Shown here: positions 17,014 through 25,890 of the stretch, piece by piece
Position numbering within the stretch: the stretch's first letter is position 1
How the letters are laid out: every line of letters begins with the position of its first letter
NCBI RefSeq assembly: GCF_000067045.1
Contig: NC_010125.1
Coordinates: forward strand, 88,001-152,000
From: Gluconacetobacter diazotrophicus PA1 5
GTDB taxonomy: Bacteria; Pseudomonadota; Alphaproteobacteria; Acetobacterales; Acetobacteraceae
Reading direction: 5' to 3'
DNA length: 64,000 nt
Program-made: the position numbers and the translations under genes
Notes under the pieces: model-generated
Told to the model about the DNA's origin: nothing
Database searches by the model: none
Seen by the model: the letters and a program-made list of their open reading frames with translations, nothing else

Positions 17014-17044
17014 TTGAATCTCTCTAACGCGACTATTATAGTCG
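17014..17044 (+). promoter_or_regulatory. XRE promoter with palindrome CGACTATTATAGTCG (copy 2)
   Basis: TTGAAT (17014-17019), a 17-base spacer and TATAGT (17037-17042) form a good sigma-70 promoter. The 15-bp palindrome 17030-17044 covers the -10, so a bound repressor would block polymerase. It lies 42 bases upstream of the XRE start, suggesting autoregulation. Copy 1 is at 466. Confidence 0.7.
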
Positions 17045-17086
17045 TATTTCTGGTGTGCATGCTCCGCGTGTCGGATGTGATCATGG

Positions 17087-17371
17087 ATGATCACTGGCCG
17101 ACAGGTTAGGGCGGCACGGGCACTTCTGAACTGGACACAGGAGATGCTCGCTGAAAAAGCCCTCGTAGCACTGACCGCGCTGAAGCGCCTTGAATCCGAA
17201 CGCGGTCTCGGCGTCCATGAGGGCACGACCGACCAGGTCCGCCGTGCGCTGGAGGCGGCGGCCATCCTGTTCATCGAGTCCGGACAAGGACGCGGCGTCA
17301 TGTTTCTTCACGAGACTTCCGGTAATGAAGCGCGGCAGGCTAGGGTGCGTCGCGTTCGTTCTCCGACCTGA
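17087..17371 (+). CDS. XRE-family HTH regulator (94 aa)
   Basis: MITGRQVRAARALLNWTQEM and LAEKALVALTALKRLE form a Cro/C1-type helix-turn-helix (residues 1-45). The rest resembles small alphaproteobacterial XRE regulators with an AAAILFIESGQGRGV strand. An in-frame TGA at 17078 fixes ATG 17087 as the first start. The ribosome site is weak. A palindrome over its own -10, repeated between the recombinase operon and parB, makes it the likely master repressor of the element's maintenance genes. Confidence 0.85.
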   Translation: MITGRQVRAARALLNWTQEMLAEKALVALTALKRLESERGLGVHEGTTDQVRRALEAAAILFIESGQGRGVMFLHETSGNEARQARVRRVRSPT

Positions 17372-17382
17372 TTGGCCCCACC

Positions 17383-17661
17383 ATGCAGAAGCCCCCGCTC
17401 GACCCGCCCGTCGCCGACAGCGCCCCGGAAGCGTCCTGTCTCACCGGCTACGACGAACAGCACCTCATCACCTATCTGCGTCTGCTGGACGCCGAGGCCG
17501 ACGGTGCGGACTGGCGCGAGGTCGCCCGGATCGTGCTCCACCGCGACCCGGCGGCCGATCCCGATGGTGTCCACCGCTGCTGGCACAGCCATCTGGCTCG
17601 GGCGCACTGGATGACCAAGCATGGCTACCAGCATCTGCTGCGTGGCGGCGCCCCCCACTGA
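17383..17661 (+). CDS. DUF2285-type small protein (92 aa)
   Basis: HLITYLRLLDAEADGADWRE and HLARAHWMTKHGYQHLL are hallmarks of the short DUF2285-like proteins found in transfer regions of alphaproteobacterial ICEs and plasmids. It starts 11 bases after the XRE stop, so it is probably in the same operon. The family is proposed to be DNA-binding, without direct proof. The next gene carries a related C-terminal domain. Confidence 0.75.
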   Translation: MQKPPLDPPVADSAPEASCLTGYDEQHLITYLRLLDAEADGADWREVARIVLHRDPAADPDGVHRCWHSHLARAHWMTKHGYQHLLRGGAPH

Positions 17662-17793
17662 TACCCTGAATCGTTGCGTAATCCGCAAGACCTGTTGCAT
17701 TGCCGGGGCGTAGCGGGCAGCGGGATGGTCTGGCATACTCTCGCGAGCAAGTGCTTGCCCAGTTCCCACCCGTTACGCATCGGAGACGACGCC

Positions 17794-18559
17794 ATGAGCC
17801 GCGCCACCTGGCGGTCGGCGGGCGCGTACGAGGGCCTGCGGTCGCTCGACGCCCCTGCCTTTGCCTTGCAGTTTGTCAGTCGCAATCGGGACTTTATCCG
17901 TGAGCGTGCCACCCTTCAGCGCGCCCTGCGCCGGGGTGCCTTGATGCAGCCAGATGCCGAGGCGTTCGCCCGGCGCTGGGGGTTGCGATTTCGAAAGTGT
18001 CCGCACTGCGCTGAACCCGCGTACTGCGTTGTGGAGTGCTGCGGTGCTGCCGGGCGTGATCGCGCTGATGGAAGCACCGACCGGTCTCGCTGACCCGGAT
18101 CACCCGCCGTTCACCTCCGTTTTTATCGGATTGCCGGCGGGCCAGGTTGGTGAACTCCTGCTTGAGCGCCCCGGCGTCGTTCTGCGCCTGCATCTGGTGA
18201 CGTCGGAGATCGAAGCCCTCTCTGTCGTCCTGCCGCTCGACGCCCTGTTCGAGGTGCGCGTCCAGGCCGCGTTGCGGCTCTGGCGCGCGTTGATGGGCCG
18301 GCGCTCCGGACCCGATCCCGCGACCTTGTCGCCAGATCGGGTCACTCGGCTGATCCTGGCGCTCCGTACGCTCGATGGGTTGGACGCCGGGGCGACGCAG
18401 CATGAGATCGCGTTCGTCCTTTTCGGTCAGAAGGTTTCCTCACGGGACTGGCTCTCGCACGATCTGCATTTCCGCATGAAACGGCTGGTGCGTTTCGCGC
18501 GCGTGCTGACAGAAGGAGGATACCGGCGCCTGCTGCTCCATCCGTTCCGGGGACGATAG
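17794..18559 (+). pseudogene. Frameshifted DUF6499-DUF2285 regulator-like gene
   Basis: ATG 17794 (GGAG upstream) opens MSRATWRSAGAYEGLRSLDA, running to FARRWGLRF, the N-terminal half of a longer family protein. The remainder (NPRTALWSAAVLPGV to HPFRGR, with a DUF2285-like C-terminus) is intact but one frame over, joining around 17985-18040. One extra base in the run explains it; GGGGG near 17978 or the segment just after it are candidates. Both halves look conserved, so the lesion is recent, a sequencing error, or rarely a programmed shift. Confidence 0.7.
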
Positions 18560-18569
18560 CGAGAGGGGG

Positions 18570-19229
18570 CTATTGCCGTGATGGGTCTTCCGGGGTCGCC
18601 CTGGCAACAATGGTCAGCGTGCCGTCAGGCAACGGGTTCTGCAAGAGCAGCGCATCGTCGATCGGCGCCGTCATCCAGCGGTCGATCTCCTCCCCGGTGG
18701 CCAGGACCACCGGCATGGCCTCGGGATGAATGGCTCCGACTTCGTGGTTCGGCTTTGTCGTAAGAAAGCCGAACAGGTCGTCCGTCGTCTCTCCGTCCTT
18801 CGCCTTGCGCACGGACGTCCACCGGCACCAGATGCCGGCAAAGAAAGCGAGCGGACGCGTCTCACCGAACGCGAACCAGGCCGGCGGCCGGGAACCGTCC
18901 GGCTGCGGTTCGGGCTCGGCGAAGCTGGTAAAGGGCACGACGCAGCGATGCGCGACATCGAGCCACGGCCGCCAATGCGGCGACTGCGGATTGCGGATGT
19001 TGGTCACGCCCCGATCGACCGTCTTGCCGGCGAGATAGCGGGGCGGCGTCGGCATCCCCCAGCGCGCCATCATCAGTTCGCGCCCGTCCACCGAATTGCG
19101 AACGATCGGCGCCATCATGTTGGGATAGATGCCAGGTAACGGCGGGAGATTGCCGGTGCGGTCGACCATGACCTTTGCGAGGTCGCGGATCGCCTGCTGG
19201 TTGGTGGTCATCGAAAACAGATTGCACAC
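18570..19229 (-). CDS. SRAP domain protein, YedK/HMCES-like (219 aa)
   Basis: Starts MCNLF, with the catalytic Cys2 that forms a thiazolidine crosslink to abasic sites in single-stranded DNA after removal of Met1. It also has MMARWGMPTPP, TNIRNPQSPHW, CVVPFTSFAEPE and HPEAMPVVL with the conserved His. This shields abasic sites during replication and repair. It is convergent with the DUF2285 pseudogene (10-base gap). Its vicinity to the SOS-controlled imu cassette fits a DNA-damage module, though I find no LexA box at its own start. Confidence 0.9.
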   Translation of the reverse strand: MCNLFSMTTNQQAIRDLAKVMVDRTGNLPPLPGIYPNMMAPIVRNSVDGRELMMARWGMPTPPRYLAGKTVDRGVTNIRNPQSPHWRPWLDVAHRCVVPFTSFAEPEPQPDGSRPPAWFAFGETRPLAFFAGIWCRWTSVRKAKDGETTDDLFGFLTTKPNHEVGAIHPEAMPVVLATGEEIDRWMTAPIDDALLLQNPLPDGTLTIVARATPEDPSRQ

Positions 19230-19265
19230 GGATCGCTTTCTCTTCCCTCGTCTCGCACGCGATGG

Positions 19266-19676
19266 CTATGCCCGCGAAGTCCAGCCGACGAAGCTCAGCC
19301 AAAGGCCTAACAGCAGTACGATAGCGGCGGCGATCAGCAACAGCGGGGGCGTTTCCACGATCGCGGCCGTCATGGCGGCGCCGAGGCTCGGCACAACCAT
19401 GAGCGCCGCGCCCTTGAGCGTGATGACAATGCCGATCAGAGAAATTGCAATCGCACTCGGGCTCTCCCACCGAAGATGGAGTGCGACGATGGCGAGGCCC
19501 GCCATCAGGGTGAACGCGCCGGTGGCCAGCACCAGTGGGCCGTTCTGCATGAAGACCGGCAGCAGCATGGGCAATGTGCCCAGGCGGGCGAACAACGCGA
19601 CAGCGAGCACCACGAGATAGGGCCCGATGATACGGGCCAGGGTTTGCGTCCGAACCGCGGGAAGATCGTCGGGCAT
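19266..19676 (-). CDS. Four-helix membrane protein (136 aa)
   Basis: Hydrophobic segments: IIGPYLVVLAVALFARLG, PLVLATGAFTLMAGLAIVAL, IAISLIGIVITLKGAALMVV, and a C-terminal LLLIAAAIVLLLGLWLSFVG. Start 19676 (MPDDLPAV) is preferred over 19688 because GGAG lies six bases before it. Family unrecognised; the shape is like small DUF-type inner-membrane proteins. It runs towards the SRAP gene and may share its transcript. Confidence 0.7.
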   Translation of the reverse strand: MPDDLPAVRTQTLARIIGPYLVVLAVALFARLGTLPMLLPVFMQNGPLVLATGAFTLMAGLAIVALHLRWESPSAIAISLIGIVITLKGAALMVVPSLGAAMTAAIVETPPLLLIAAAIVLLLGLWLSFVGWTSRA

Positions 19677-20002
19677 CGGTATCTCCATACATGCGGCAAT
19701 GGGAGGAACGCATGGAGCGAAGGCAAGGAACACATTATTTTTCGCGAAGTTGCGCCATCCTGACCTGCCCCTGGTGGTCGGGGACTCGGGCGGACGGCGG
19801 ATCCCGGCTCTGGCGCCGTGCATGACGGCCTGGCCTTGCGCCGCGTTCAAGCCGTCGAGAGGGGGGCGCTCTCAGCGCTGCGGACGTAACCCCCTGTCCT
19901 GCAATGGAATCACGGTGTCGCTGCCACGATGTCGATTCCGGCTTTTCCGCCTGGGGCGACCCCTGCACGTGCGATGCGGCGTTGACTCTTGGATAGAGTA
20001 AG

Positions 20003-20017
20003 GAACAAATAGGGAAC
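20003..20017 (+). promoter_or_regulatory. LexA box (SOS box) upstream of imuA
   Basis: GAAC-AAATAGG-GAAC is a perfect alphaproteobacterial LexA site (GAAC-N7-GAAC). It sits 15 bases downstream of TTGACT (19982-19987), a plausible -35, so LexA would cover the promoter and the cassette would be induced by DNA damage. The rest of the 390-base gap 19677-20066 shows nothing else clear. Confidence 0.85.
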
Positions 20018-20066
20018 AAAAGACCCCGACCGCCGGTTGGGAACCCATCCCGGAAACCGATCGACC

Positions 20067-20828
20067 ATGTCCACGCCCCTATCCCGTCCCCCGCTGGAGG
20101 CGCTGCGGGACCAGATCCGCCGTCTCGAAGGATCGGCCACCCGCCGACGGGCCGTGCTGCCCTTTGGCATCCGTGACATCGATCGCCGCCTGCCGGGTGG
20201 CGGCCTGGCGCTCGGCGCCTTGCACGAGGTGGCAGGCGGCGGGAACGACGCCCTCAACAGCGCGGCCGCCGGGCAGTTCGCCGCCGGCATCGCCGCGCGC
20301 ACCAAGGGCAAGGTGCTGTGGATTGTCACCCGCCAGGATCTGTTCGCCCCCGCCCTGAAACAGGTCGGACTGGGTGGAAGCCGGGTGATCTATGTCGAGG
20401 CCGGGGCGGACCAGGATGTCCTGGCCTGTTTCGAGGAGGGACTGCGGCATGGCGGTCTGGGTGCCGTCGTGGCCGAGGTCGCGCGTCTGTCGATGACCGC
20501 CTCCCGCCGGCTGCAACTGGCGGCCGAGACGTCCGGCGCGCTGGGGATCGCCGTCCGCCGCTGGCGCCGGCAGACCGAGGCGGCTGATTTCGGCCAGCCG
20601 ACCGCCAGTGTCACGCGCTGGCGGATTTCGGTCCTGCCGTCTGAATCCCTGCCGGTGCCCGGCGTCGGACGGGCGCGCTGGCTGCTGGAACTGATCCGGG
20701 CGCGGGCGGGAGAATCCGCCGATTTCGAAGTGGAGGCTTGCGATGGCAAGGGTCGTCTCTCTCTTCCTGCCGCTGTGGCCGACGGACCGGATCAGGAAAA
20801 GGCTGGGCGCCGACGCACCCGCGCCTGA
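20067..20828 (+). CDS. imuA: ImuA, RecA-like mutagenesis accessory protein
   Basis: 253-residue ImuA/SulA-like protein. FGIRDIDRRLPGGGLALGAL and HEVAGGGND match the RecA-fold start of ImuA; LWIVTRQDLFAPAL and EVARLSMTASRRLQLAAE are typical too. It is the first gene of the imuA-imuB-dnaE2 cassette behind an SOS box. It modulates the ImuB/DnaE2 translesion polymerase and inhibits RecA in studied bacteria. Its 3' end overlaps imuB by 86 bases in another frame. Start ATG 20067 removes a 10-residue extension. Confidence 0.88.
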   Translation: MSTPLSRPPLEALRDQIRRLEGSATRRRAVLPFGIRDIDRRLPGGGLALGALHEVAGGGNDALNSAAAGQFAAGIAARTKGKVLWIVTRQDLFAPALKQVGLGGSRVIYVEAGADQDVLACFEEGLRHGGLGAVVAEVARLSMTASRRLQLAAETSGALGIAVRRWRRQTEAADFGQPTASVTRWRISVLPSESLPVPGVGRARWLLELIRARAGESADFEVEACDGKGRLSLPAAVADGPDQEKAGRRRTRA

Positions 20829-22266
20829 GGCGCCGCTGGCGCTGGTCGGGCGCGAGGGACGACGCCGCGTCGTGCTTTCGGTCGATCTCGCCGCCCGCAA
20901 GGCGGGCGTGCGTCCCGGCACGCCGGTCGCCAAGGCGCAGGCGCTTTACCCTGATCTGATCACCATGGATGCCGACCAGGAGGGCGACCGGACCGGGCTG
21001 GAGAAACTGGCGTTGTGGTTCCAGCAGCGGATCGCCCCCCTGGTGGCGGTGGACGTGCCTGACGGTCTGGTGCTGGATACGACCGGCGCCGATCATCTGC
21101 ATGGCGGCGAGCCGGCCATGCTGGCGGAAATGGTGCGGCGGCTGCGAGACGCCGGCATCACAGCCAAGGCTGTGGTCGCCGACACGCTGGGCGCAGCCCA
21201 TGCGCTGGCGCGCTATGGCCGCGCGCGCACTCTGGTGGTGCCGGCCGGGGAGACGGCCGCCGCGATCGCGGACCTGCCGATCGAGGCCCTGCGCCTGCCG
21301 GACAATATGATCGAGGACCTGCGGGCGCTGGGCGTCGCGACCATCGCTCCGCTCGCCGCGATGCCGCGCGCGCCGCTTGCGCTCCGCTTCGGGCCGGACG
21401 TCGCCCGCCGGCTGGACCAGGCCTATGGTCGCATCAGTGAGGCCATCCTGCCGGTCCGGCCGGTTGACCCGGTCATGGTCAGCCGGAATTTTGCCGAACC
21501 GATCGGGGCCGCCGAGACGATTGCCCGCTATATCGGCAGGCTGGTCCCGCCGCTCTGTCAGGGACTGGAAGAACGCGGGCAGGGAGCCCGGCGTCTCGAC
21601 CTGGTGCTGCACCGCGTCGACAGCCGCACCGAGGCGATCCGCATCGCCACCGCGACGCCGGTGCGCGACGCCAAGCGCCTGGTCAGGCTGCTGTGCGAGA
21701 AGATCGAAACCATCGATCCGGGTTTTGGCATCGAGCGTATGGTCCTGACCGCCACACTGGCCGAGCCGATCGCGCCGCGCCAGAAAATCTCCTCGCTGAT
21801 CGCGGAGGAAGAACCGGATGTTTCGGATCTGATCGATACCCTGGCCAATCGCGTGGGCCATCGTTCCCTGTATCGCTTCGCTCCGGTGGAGAGCGATGTG
21901 CCGGAGCGGTCCTTCTGTCGAGTGCCGGCGCTGGCGCCGGACGACCAGAAGGATTGGCCGGAGCACTGGCCACGTCCGACACGCCTGCTGGCGCGGCCGG
22001 AGCCGGTGCAGGCCATGGCGGAACTGCCGGATCAGCCGCCGCTGTTCTTCATCTGGCGTGGAGTGCGGCGGAAGGTGAAATGCGCTGATGGGCCGGAACG
22101 GGTGTTCGGCGAATGGTGGCAGGGCGATGCCGAACTGACCACGGTGCGCGATTATTTCCGTCTGGAGGACGCATCCGGCGAGCGGTTCTGGGTCTATCGC
22201 TCGGGTGACGGCGAGCACGGGGAAACCGGCTCGCAAGGCTGGTTTCTGCATGGGATCTTCGGATGA
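20743..22266 (+). CDS. imuB: ImuB, catalytically dead Y-family polymerase adaptor
   Basis: Y-family (DinB-like) fold, but the catalytic HxDMDxF block of active enzymes is replaced by [15 protein letters not shown] at residues 7-21, as in ImuB, so no polymerase activity is expected. QPPLF (near residue 431) is a likely beta-clamp-binding motif. ImuB bridges ImuA, the sliding clamp and DnaE2 during damage-induced mutagenesis. The start is inside imuA and the end overlaps dnaE2 by four bases, so expression is coupled. Confidence 0.9.
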   Translation: MARVVSLFLPLWPTDRIRKRLGADAPAPEAPLALVGREGRRRVVLSVDLAARKAGVRPGTPVAKAQALYPDLITMDADQEGDRTGLEKLALWFQQRIAPLVAVDVPDGLVLDTTGADHLHGGEPAMLAEMVRRLRDAGITAKAVVADTLGAAHALARYGRARTLVVPAGETAAAIADLPIEALRLPDNMIEDLRALGVATIAPLAAMPRAPLALRFGPDVARRLDQAYGRISEAILPVRPVDPVMVSRNFAEPIGAAETIARYIGRLVPPLCQGLEERGQGARRLDLVLHRVDSRTEAIRIATATPVRDAKRLVRLLCEKIETIDPGFGIERMVLTATLAEPIAPRQKISSLIAEEEPDVSDLIDTLANRVGHRSLYRFAPVESDVPERSFCRVPALAPDDQKDWPEHWPRPTRLLARPEPVQAMAELPDQPPLFFIWRGVRRKVKCADGPERVFGEWWQGDAELTTVRDYFRLEDASGERFWVYRSGDGEHGETGSQGWFLHGIFG

Positions 22267-25200
22267 GCCGCTATGCCGAATTGCAGGTGACGAGCTATTT
22301 CTCGTTCCTGCGCGGGGCGTCGTCGCCGCTCGAACTGTTCGAGCAGGCGAGGGCGCTCGGTATCGCGGCATTGGGCATCGCCGACCGCAATTCCCTGGCC
22401 GGCATGGTGCAGGCCCATGTCGCGGCGAGGGCCACCGGCGTCCGGCTGGTCGTCGGCTGTCGCCTCGACCTCGCCGATTTCCCGCCGGTGCTGGTCTATC
22501 CGACCGACCGCGCGGCCTACGGCCGCCTGTGCCGGCTGCTCAGCCTGGGCAAGAGCCGTGCCGGCAAGGCCAGATGCCATCTGCTCTGGGAAGACCTGGT
22601 GGCCTGGGGCGACGGGTTGCTCGCCATCCTGGTCCCCGACGTCGCGGACGAGGCCTGCGCCTTGCATCTGCGCAAGCTGAAGGACGCGTTCCATGACCGC
22701 GCCTATATGGCGCTGACCCTGCTGCGTCGGCCCAACGACCAGATGCGGCTCTACGCGTTGGCGAATCTTGCCCATCGGGCACGCGTGCCCACCGTTGTGA
22801 CCAACGATGTGCTGTTCCACACCCATGACCGGCGCATCCTGCAGGATGTCGTGACCTGCATCCGGCACAACACCACCATCGATGAGGCGGGTTTCGCGCG
22901 TGAGCGCCACGCCGATCGCTATCTCAAGCCACCCCAGGAAATGGCGCGCCTGTTCGGCCGCTATCCCGAGGCGGTCGACCGCACGATCGCGATCATGGAG
23001 CGCTGTCGCTTCAGCCTCGACGATCTCGCCTATCAATATCCCGATGAAGTTTCGGTGCCGGGCCAGACGCCGCAGCAGGCCCTCGAAGTGCTGACCTGGG
23101 AGGGGGCGCGGAGATTCTATCCCGAAGGGATTCCCGACGAGGTAACGGCCAGCCTGAATCACGAACTCGCCCTGATCGGGCGTATGAATTACGCGCCGTA
23201 TTTTCTCACCGTGAACAGCATTGTCCGCTATGCCCGCAGTCAGGACATTCTCTGTCAGGGCCGTGGCTCGGCGGCCAATAGCGCGGTCTGCTACGTGCTG
23301 GGCATCACCGCCATCGATCCGGCGCGCAATTCGCTGCTATTCGAACGGTTCGTATCGGAGGAACGGGGTGAGCCCCCGGATATCGATGTCGATTTCGAGC
23401 ATGCGCGGCGCGAGCAGGTGATCCAGTGGGTCTATGGGCATTATGGCCGTGAGCGCGCCGCCCTGACCGCAGTGGTGATCCGATACCGGGCCAAGGGCGC
23501 GTTGAGGGATGTGGGCAAAGTGATGGGCCTACCCGAGGATCTGATCGGCACCTTGTCCGGTCAGATCTGGGGCTGGTCGAAAAATGCCGATCCGGAGCAG
23601 TTCAGGGATACCGGTATCGACCTGTCCGATCGGCGCATCCGGCTGACGCTGGATCTGGCGTGCTGCCTGATCGGCGTGCCGCGGCATCTGTCGCAGCATC
23701 CGGGGGGCTTCGTGCTGACCCATGACCGGCTCGACGAGTTGGTGCCGATCGAGCCCGCCGCGATGGATGATCGTCAGATCATCGAATGGGACAAGGACGA
23801 TATCGACGTCCTCAAATTCATGAAGGTCGATATCCTGGCGCTGGGCATGCTCACCTGCATGAAGAAGGGGCTGGATCTGCTGGCCGAGCATAAGGGGCAG
23901 CGCTTCGCGCTCGCCACCATCCCGGCCGAGGACCCGCTGACCTACGCCATGATCCGCCGGGCGGACACGATCGGCGTCTTCCAGATCGAAAGCCGGGCGC
24001 AGATGTCGATGCTGCCACGGCTGAAACCGCGCGTGTTCTATGACCTGGTGATCGAGGTCGCCATCGTCCGCCCCGGTCCGATTCAGGGTGATATGGTCCA
24101 TCCCTATCTGCGCCGGCGTGAGGGCATCGAGCCGGAAGAGTATCCCACCCCCGAACTGGAAAAGGTTCTGAAAAAGACATTGGGCATCCCGCTGTTCCAG
24201 GAACAGGCGATGCAGGTGGCCATGGTGTGCGCTGATTTCACCGCCAGCGAGGCCGATCAATTGCGCCGCGCGATGGCCACCTTCAAGAACACCGGTACCA
24301 TCGGCAGGTTCCAGACCAAGCTGGTCGAGGGCATGAAGGCGAACGGCTATACAGAAGAATTCGCCGAGCGGATCTACCAGCAGCTCGAAGGGTTCGGATC
24401 CTATGGATTCCCCGAGAGCCATGCGGCGAGTTTCGCGATCCTCGCCTATTCTTCCTCCTGGCTGAAATGCCATCATCCCGACGTGTTTCTGGCGGCTTTG
24501 CTCAATTCCCAGCCGATGGGCTTCTACGCGCCCGCGCAACTGGTGCGCGACGCGCGCGAGCATGGCGTCGGGATCCGGCCGATCTGCGTCAACGCCTCCC
24601 GCTGGGATAGCACGCTCGAAGGGCCGGAAACGGCGTGCGGCCGGTTCGCCGTCCGGCTCGGCATGAGCCTGGTCAAAGGCCTCGCCAATGCTGACGCCGC
24701 CCGCATCGTTGCTGCGCGCGGAGCGCGGCCCTTCGCATCGGTGGACGATCTCTGGCGCCGCGCCGGCGTACCGGTCGCGGCACTCACCCATCTCGCGGAA
24801 GCCGATGCTTTCCGGCCGGCGCTCGGCCTCGCCCGGCGCGAGGCGCTGTGGGCGATCAAGGCGCTGCGGGACGAGCCTTTGCCGCTGTTCGCGGCGGCGG
24901 CCGTCGCGCGCGAGGCCGAGGAGCCGGACGTGCTGCTCCAGCCGATGCGCGCCGGGGCTGAGGTCACGCGCGATTATAACCGGATCGGCCTGACACTGCG
25001 CGATCATCCCGTCGCCTTTCTCCGCGACGATCTGCGCCAGCGGAAATTTTTTTCCTGCCGTGAAGCCCATGAGGCACGCGATGGCAAGCGGCTGGATGCC
25101 GCGGGGCTGGTCCTGGTGCGCCAGCGCCCCGGCTCCGCCGAAGGCGTCGTGTTCCTGACCCTGGAGGATGAAAGCGGCGTCCTCAATGTCATTATCTGGA

Positions 25201-25427
25201 AGGATATTTTCGAAAAATATCGCCGTGTCATCCTTGCGGGGCAGATGCTCGGCATCAAGGGGCGGCTCCAGAAGGAGGGCGAAGTCGTGCATTTGGTGGC
25301 GCTGGAGATCACCGATCTCTCCGCGCTGCTCGCCGATGTCGGCAACCGCGATTTCGACCGAGGCCATGGAGCTGCTGTGGATCATTCAGTCGAGACACTC
25401 TCCGTAAAATCAAGAAATTTTCATTGA
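22263..25427 (+). CDS. dnaE2: Error-prone DNA polymerase DnaE2 (ImuC)
   Basis: 1054 residues, usual for DnaE2. It has an N-terminal PHP domain ([27 protein letters not shown]) with the degenerate metal site typical of the error-prone branch. The polymerase core carries PDIDVDF catalytic aspartates (near 375) and GRGSAANS; an OB fold occurs near the C-terminus ([15 protein letters not shown]). It performs translesion synthesis with ImuB. The stop TGA is followed after 50 bases by a strong hairpin that may end the operon. Confidence 0.94.
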   Translation: MSRYAELQVTSYFSFLRGASSPLELFEQARALGIAALGIADRNSLAGMVQAHVAARATGVRLVVGCRLDLADFPPVLVYPTDRAAYGRLCRLLSLGKSRAGKARCHLLWEDLVAWGDGLLAILVPDVADEACALHLRKLKDAFHDRAYMALTLLRRPNDQMRLYALANLAHRARVPTVVTNDVLFHTHDRRILQDVVTCIRHNTTIDEAGFARERHADRYLKPPQEMARLFGRYPEAVDRTIAIMERCRFSLDDLAYQYPDEVSVPGQTPQQALEVLTWEGARRFYPEGIPDEVTASLNHELALIGRMNYAPYFLTVNSIVRYARSQDILCQGRGSAANSAVCYVLGITAIDPARNSLLFERFVSEERGEPPDIDVDFEHARREQVIQWVYGHYGRERAALTAVVIRYRAKGALRDVGKVMGLPEDLIGTLSGQIWGWSKNADPEQFRDTGIDLSDRRIRLTLDLACCLIGVPRHLSQHPGGFVLTHDRLDELVPIEPAAMDDRQIIEWDKDDIDVLKFMKVDILALGMLTCMKKGLDLLAEHKGQRFALATIPAEDPLTYAMIRRADTIGVFQIESRAQMSMLPRLKPRVFYDLVIEVAIVRPGPIQGDMVHPYLRRREGIEPEEYPTPELEKVLKKTLGIPLFQEQAMQVAMVCADFTASEADQLRRAMATFKNTGTIGRFQTKLVEGMKANGYTEEFAERIYQQLEGFGSYGFPESHAASFAILAYSSSWLKCHHPDVFLAALLNSQPMGFYAPAQLVRDAREHGVGIRPICVNASRWDSTLEGPETACGRFAVRLGMSLVKGLANADAARIVAARGARPFASVDDLWRRAGVPVAALTHLAEADAFRPALGLARREALWAIKALRDEPLPLFAAAAVAREAEEPDVLLQPMRAGAEVTRDYNRIGLTLRDHPVAFLRDDLRQRKFFSCREAHEARDGKRLDAAGLVLVRQRPGSAEGVVFLTLEDESGVLNVIIWKDIFEKYRRVILAGQMLGIKGRLQKEGEVVHLVALEITDLSALLADVGNRDFDRGHGAAVDHSVETLSVKSRNFH

Positions 25428-25476
25428 TTCAGAGACCGACGGCGGGAGCCGTCACGGCCATTCTATCCGCTTGTCC

Positions 25477-25510
25477 AGGACCGATCTCGTCCCCCGGTGA
25501 GATCGGTCCT
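25477..25510. repeat. Perfect 12-bp inverted repeat between dnaE2 and the alpA-like gene
   Basis: AGGACCGATCTC (25477-25488) and GAGATCGGTCCT (25499-25510) flank a 10-base loop. There is no T run, so it is either a non-canonical terminator for the imu operon or an operator/leader hairpin 87 bases before the AlpA-like start. Confidence 0.55.
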
Positions 25511-25596
25511 AGTTCCAAAATACCCCTCTCCGCCACGCTGATCCCCGCTGGCCGCATCTGTCCCGCGGCCCCAGACAGCGATCACGGAGCCTTCTC

Positions 25597-25890
25597 ATGT
25601 CCGCCAATTACAGCGATCTGCCGCCGCGCTATCTGCGCACGCCCGACGCCTCGCGCTTCGTCGGACTGTCCATTCGCACACTGGAAAAACACCGGATTTA
25701 CGGCACTGGTCCGCGCTATTCGAAGCTCGGCGGCCGGGTGGTCTATCGGGTCGACGAGTTGCAGGCTTGGGTCGAGAGCGGGGCACGCGCCCATACCTCG
25801 GATACCACCGCCGGCACCGTGTCGGCCGCCGCGCGGCAAAGTCCGCTGATCCCGCCGACACCGGCGACCTCACGCGGGAACAGACGCTGA
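25597..25890 (+). CDS. AlpA/excisionase-like HTH protein (97 aa)
   Basis: Residues 10-60 (YLRTPDASRFVGLSIRTLEK and VVYRVDELQAWV) are the winged HTH of AlpA/Xis/MerR-like small DNA-binding proteins. The C-terminus is a low-complexity Thr/Pro-rich tail. A GGAG ribosome site lies just before ATG. The stop overlaps the repA ATG by one base (TGATG), so it heads the repA operon and may regulate it or act as a recombination directionality factor. Confidence 0.8.
   Translation: MSANYSDLPPRYLRTPDASRFVGLSIRTLEKHRIYGTGPRYSKLGGRVVYRVDELQAWVESGARAHTSDTTAGTVSAAARQSPLIPPTPATSRGNRR

Noticed and set aside
23529-25385. 618-codon minus-strand frame inside dnaE2
   Set aside because: Shadow of the DnaE2 codon pattern; no recognisable domain, and the plus-strand protein is complete.
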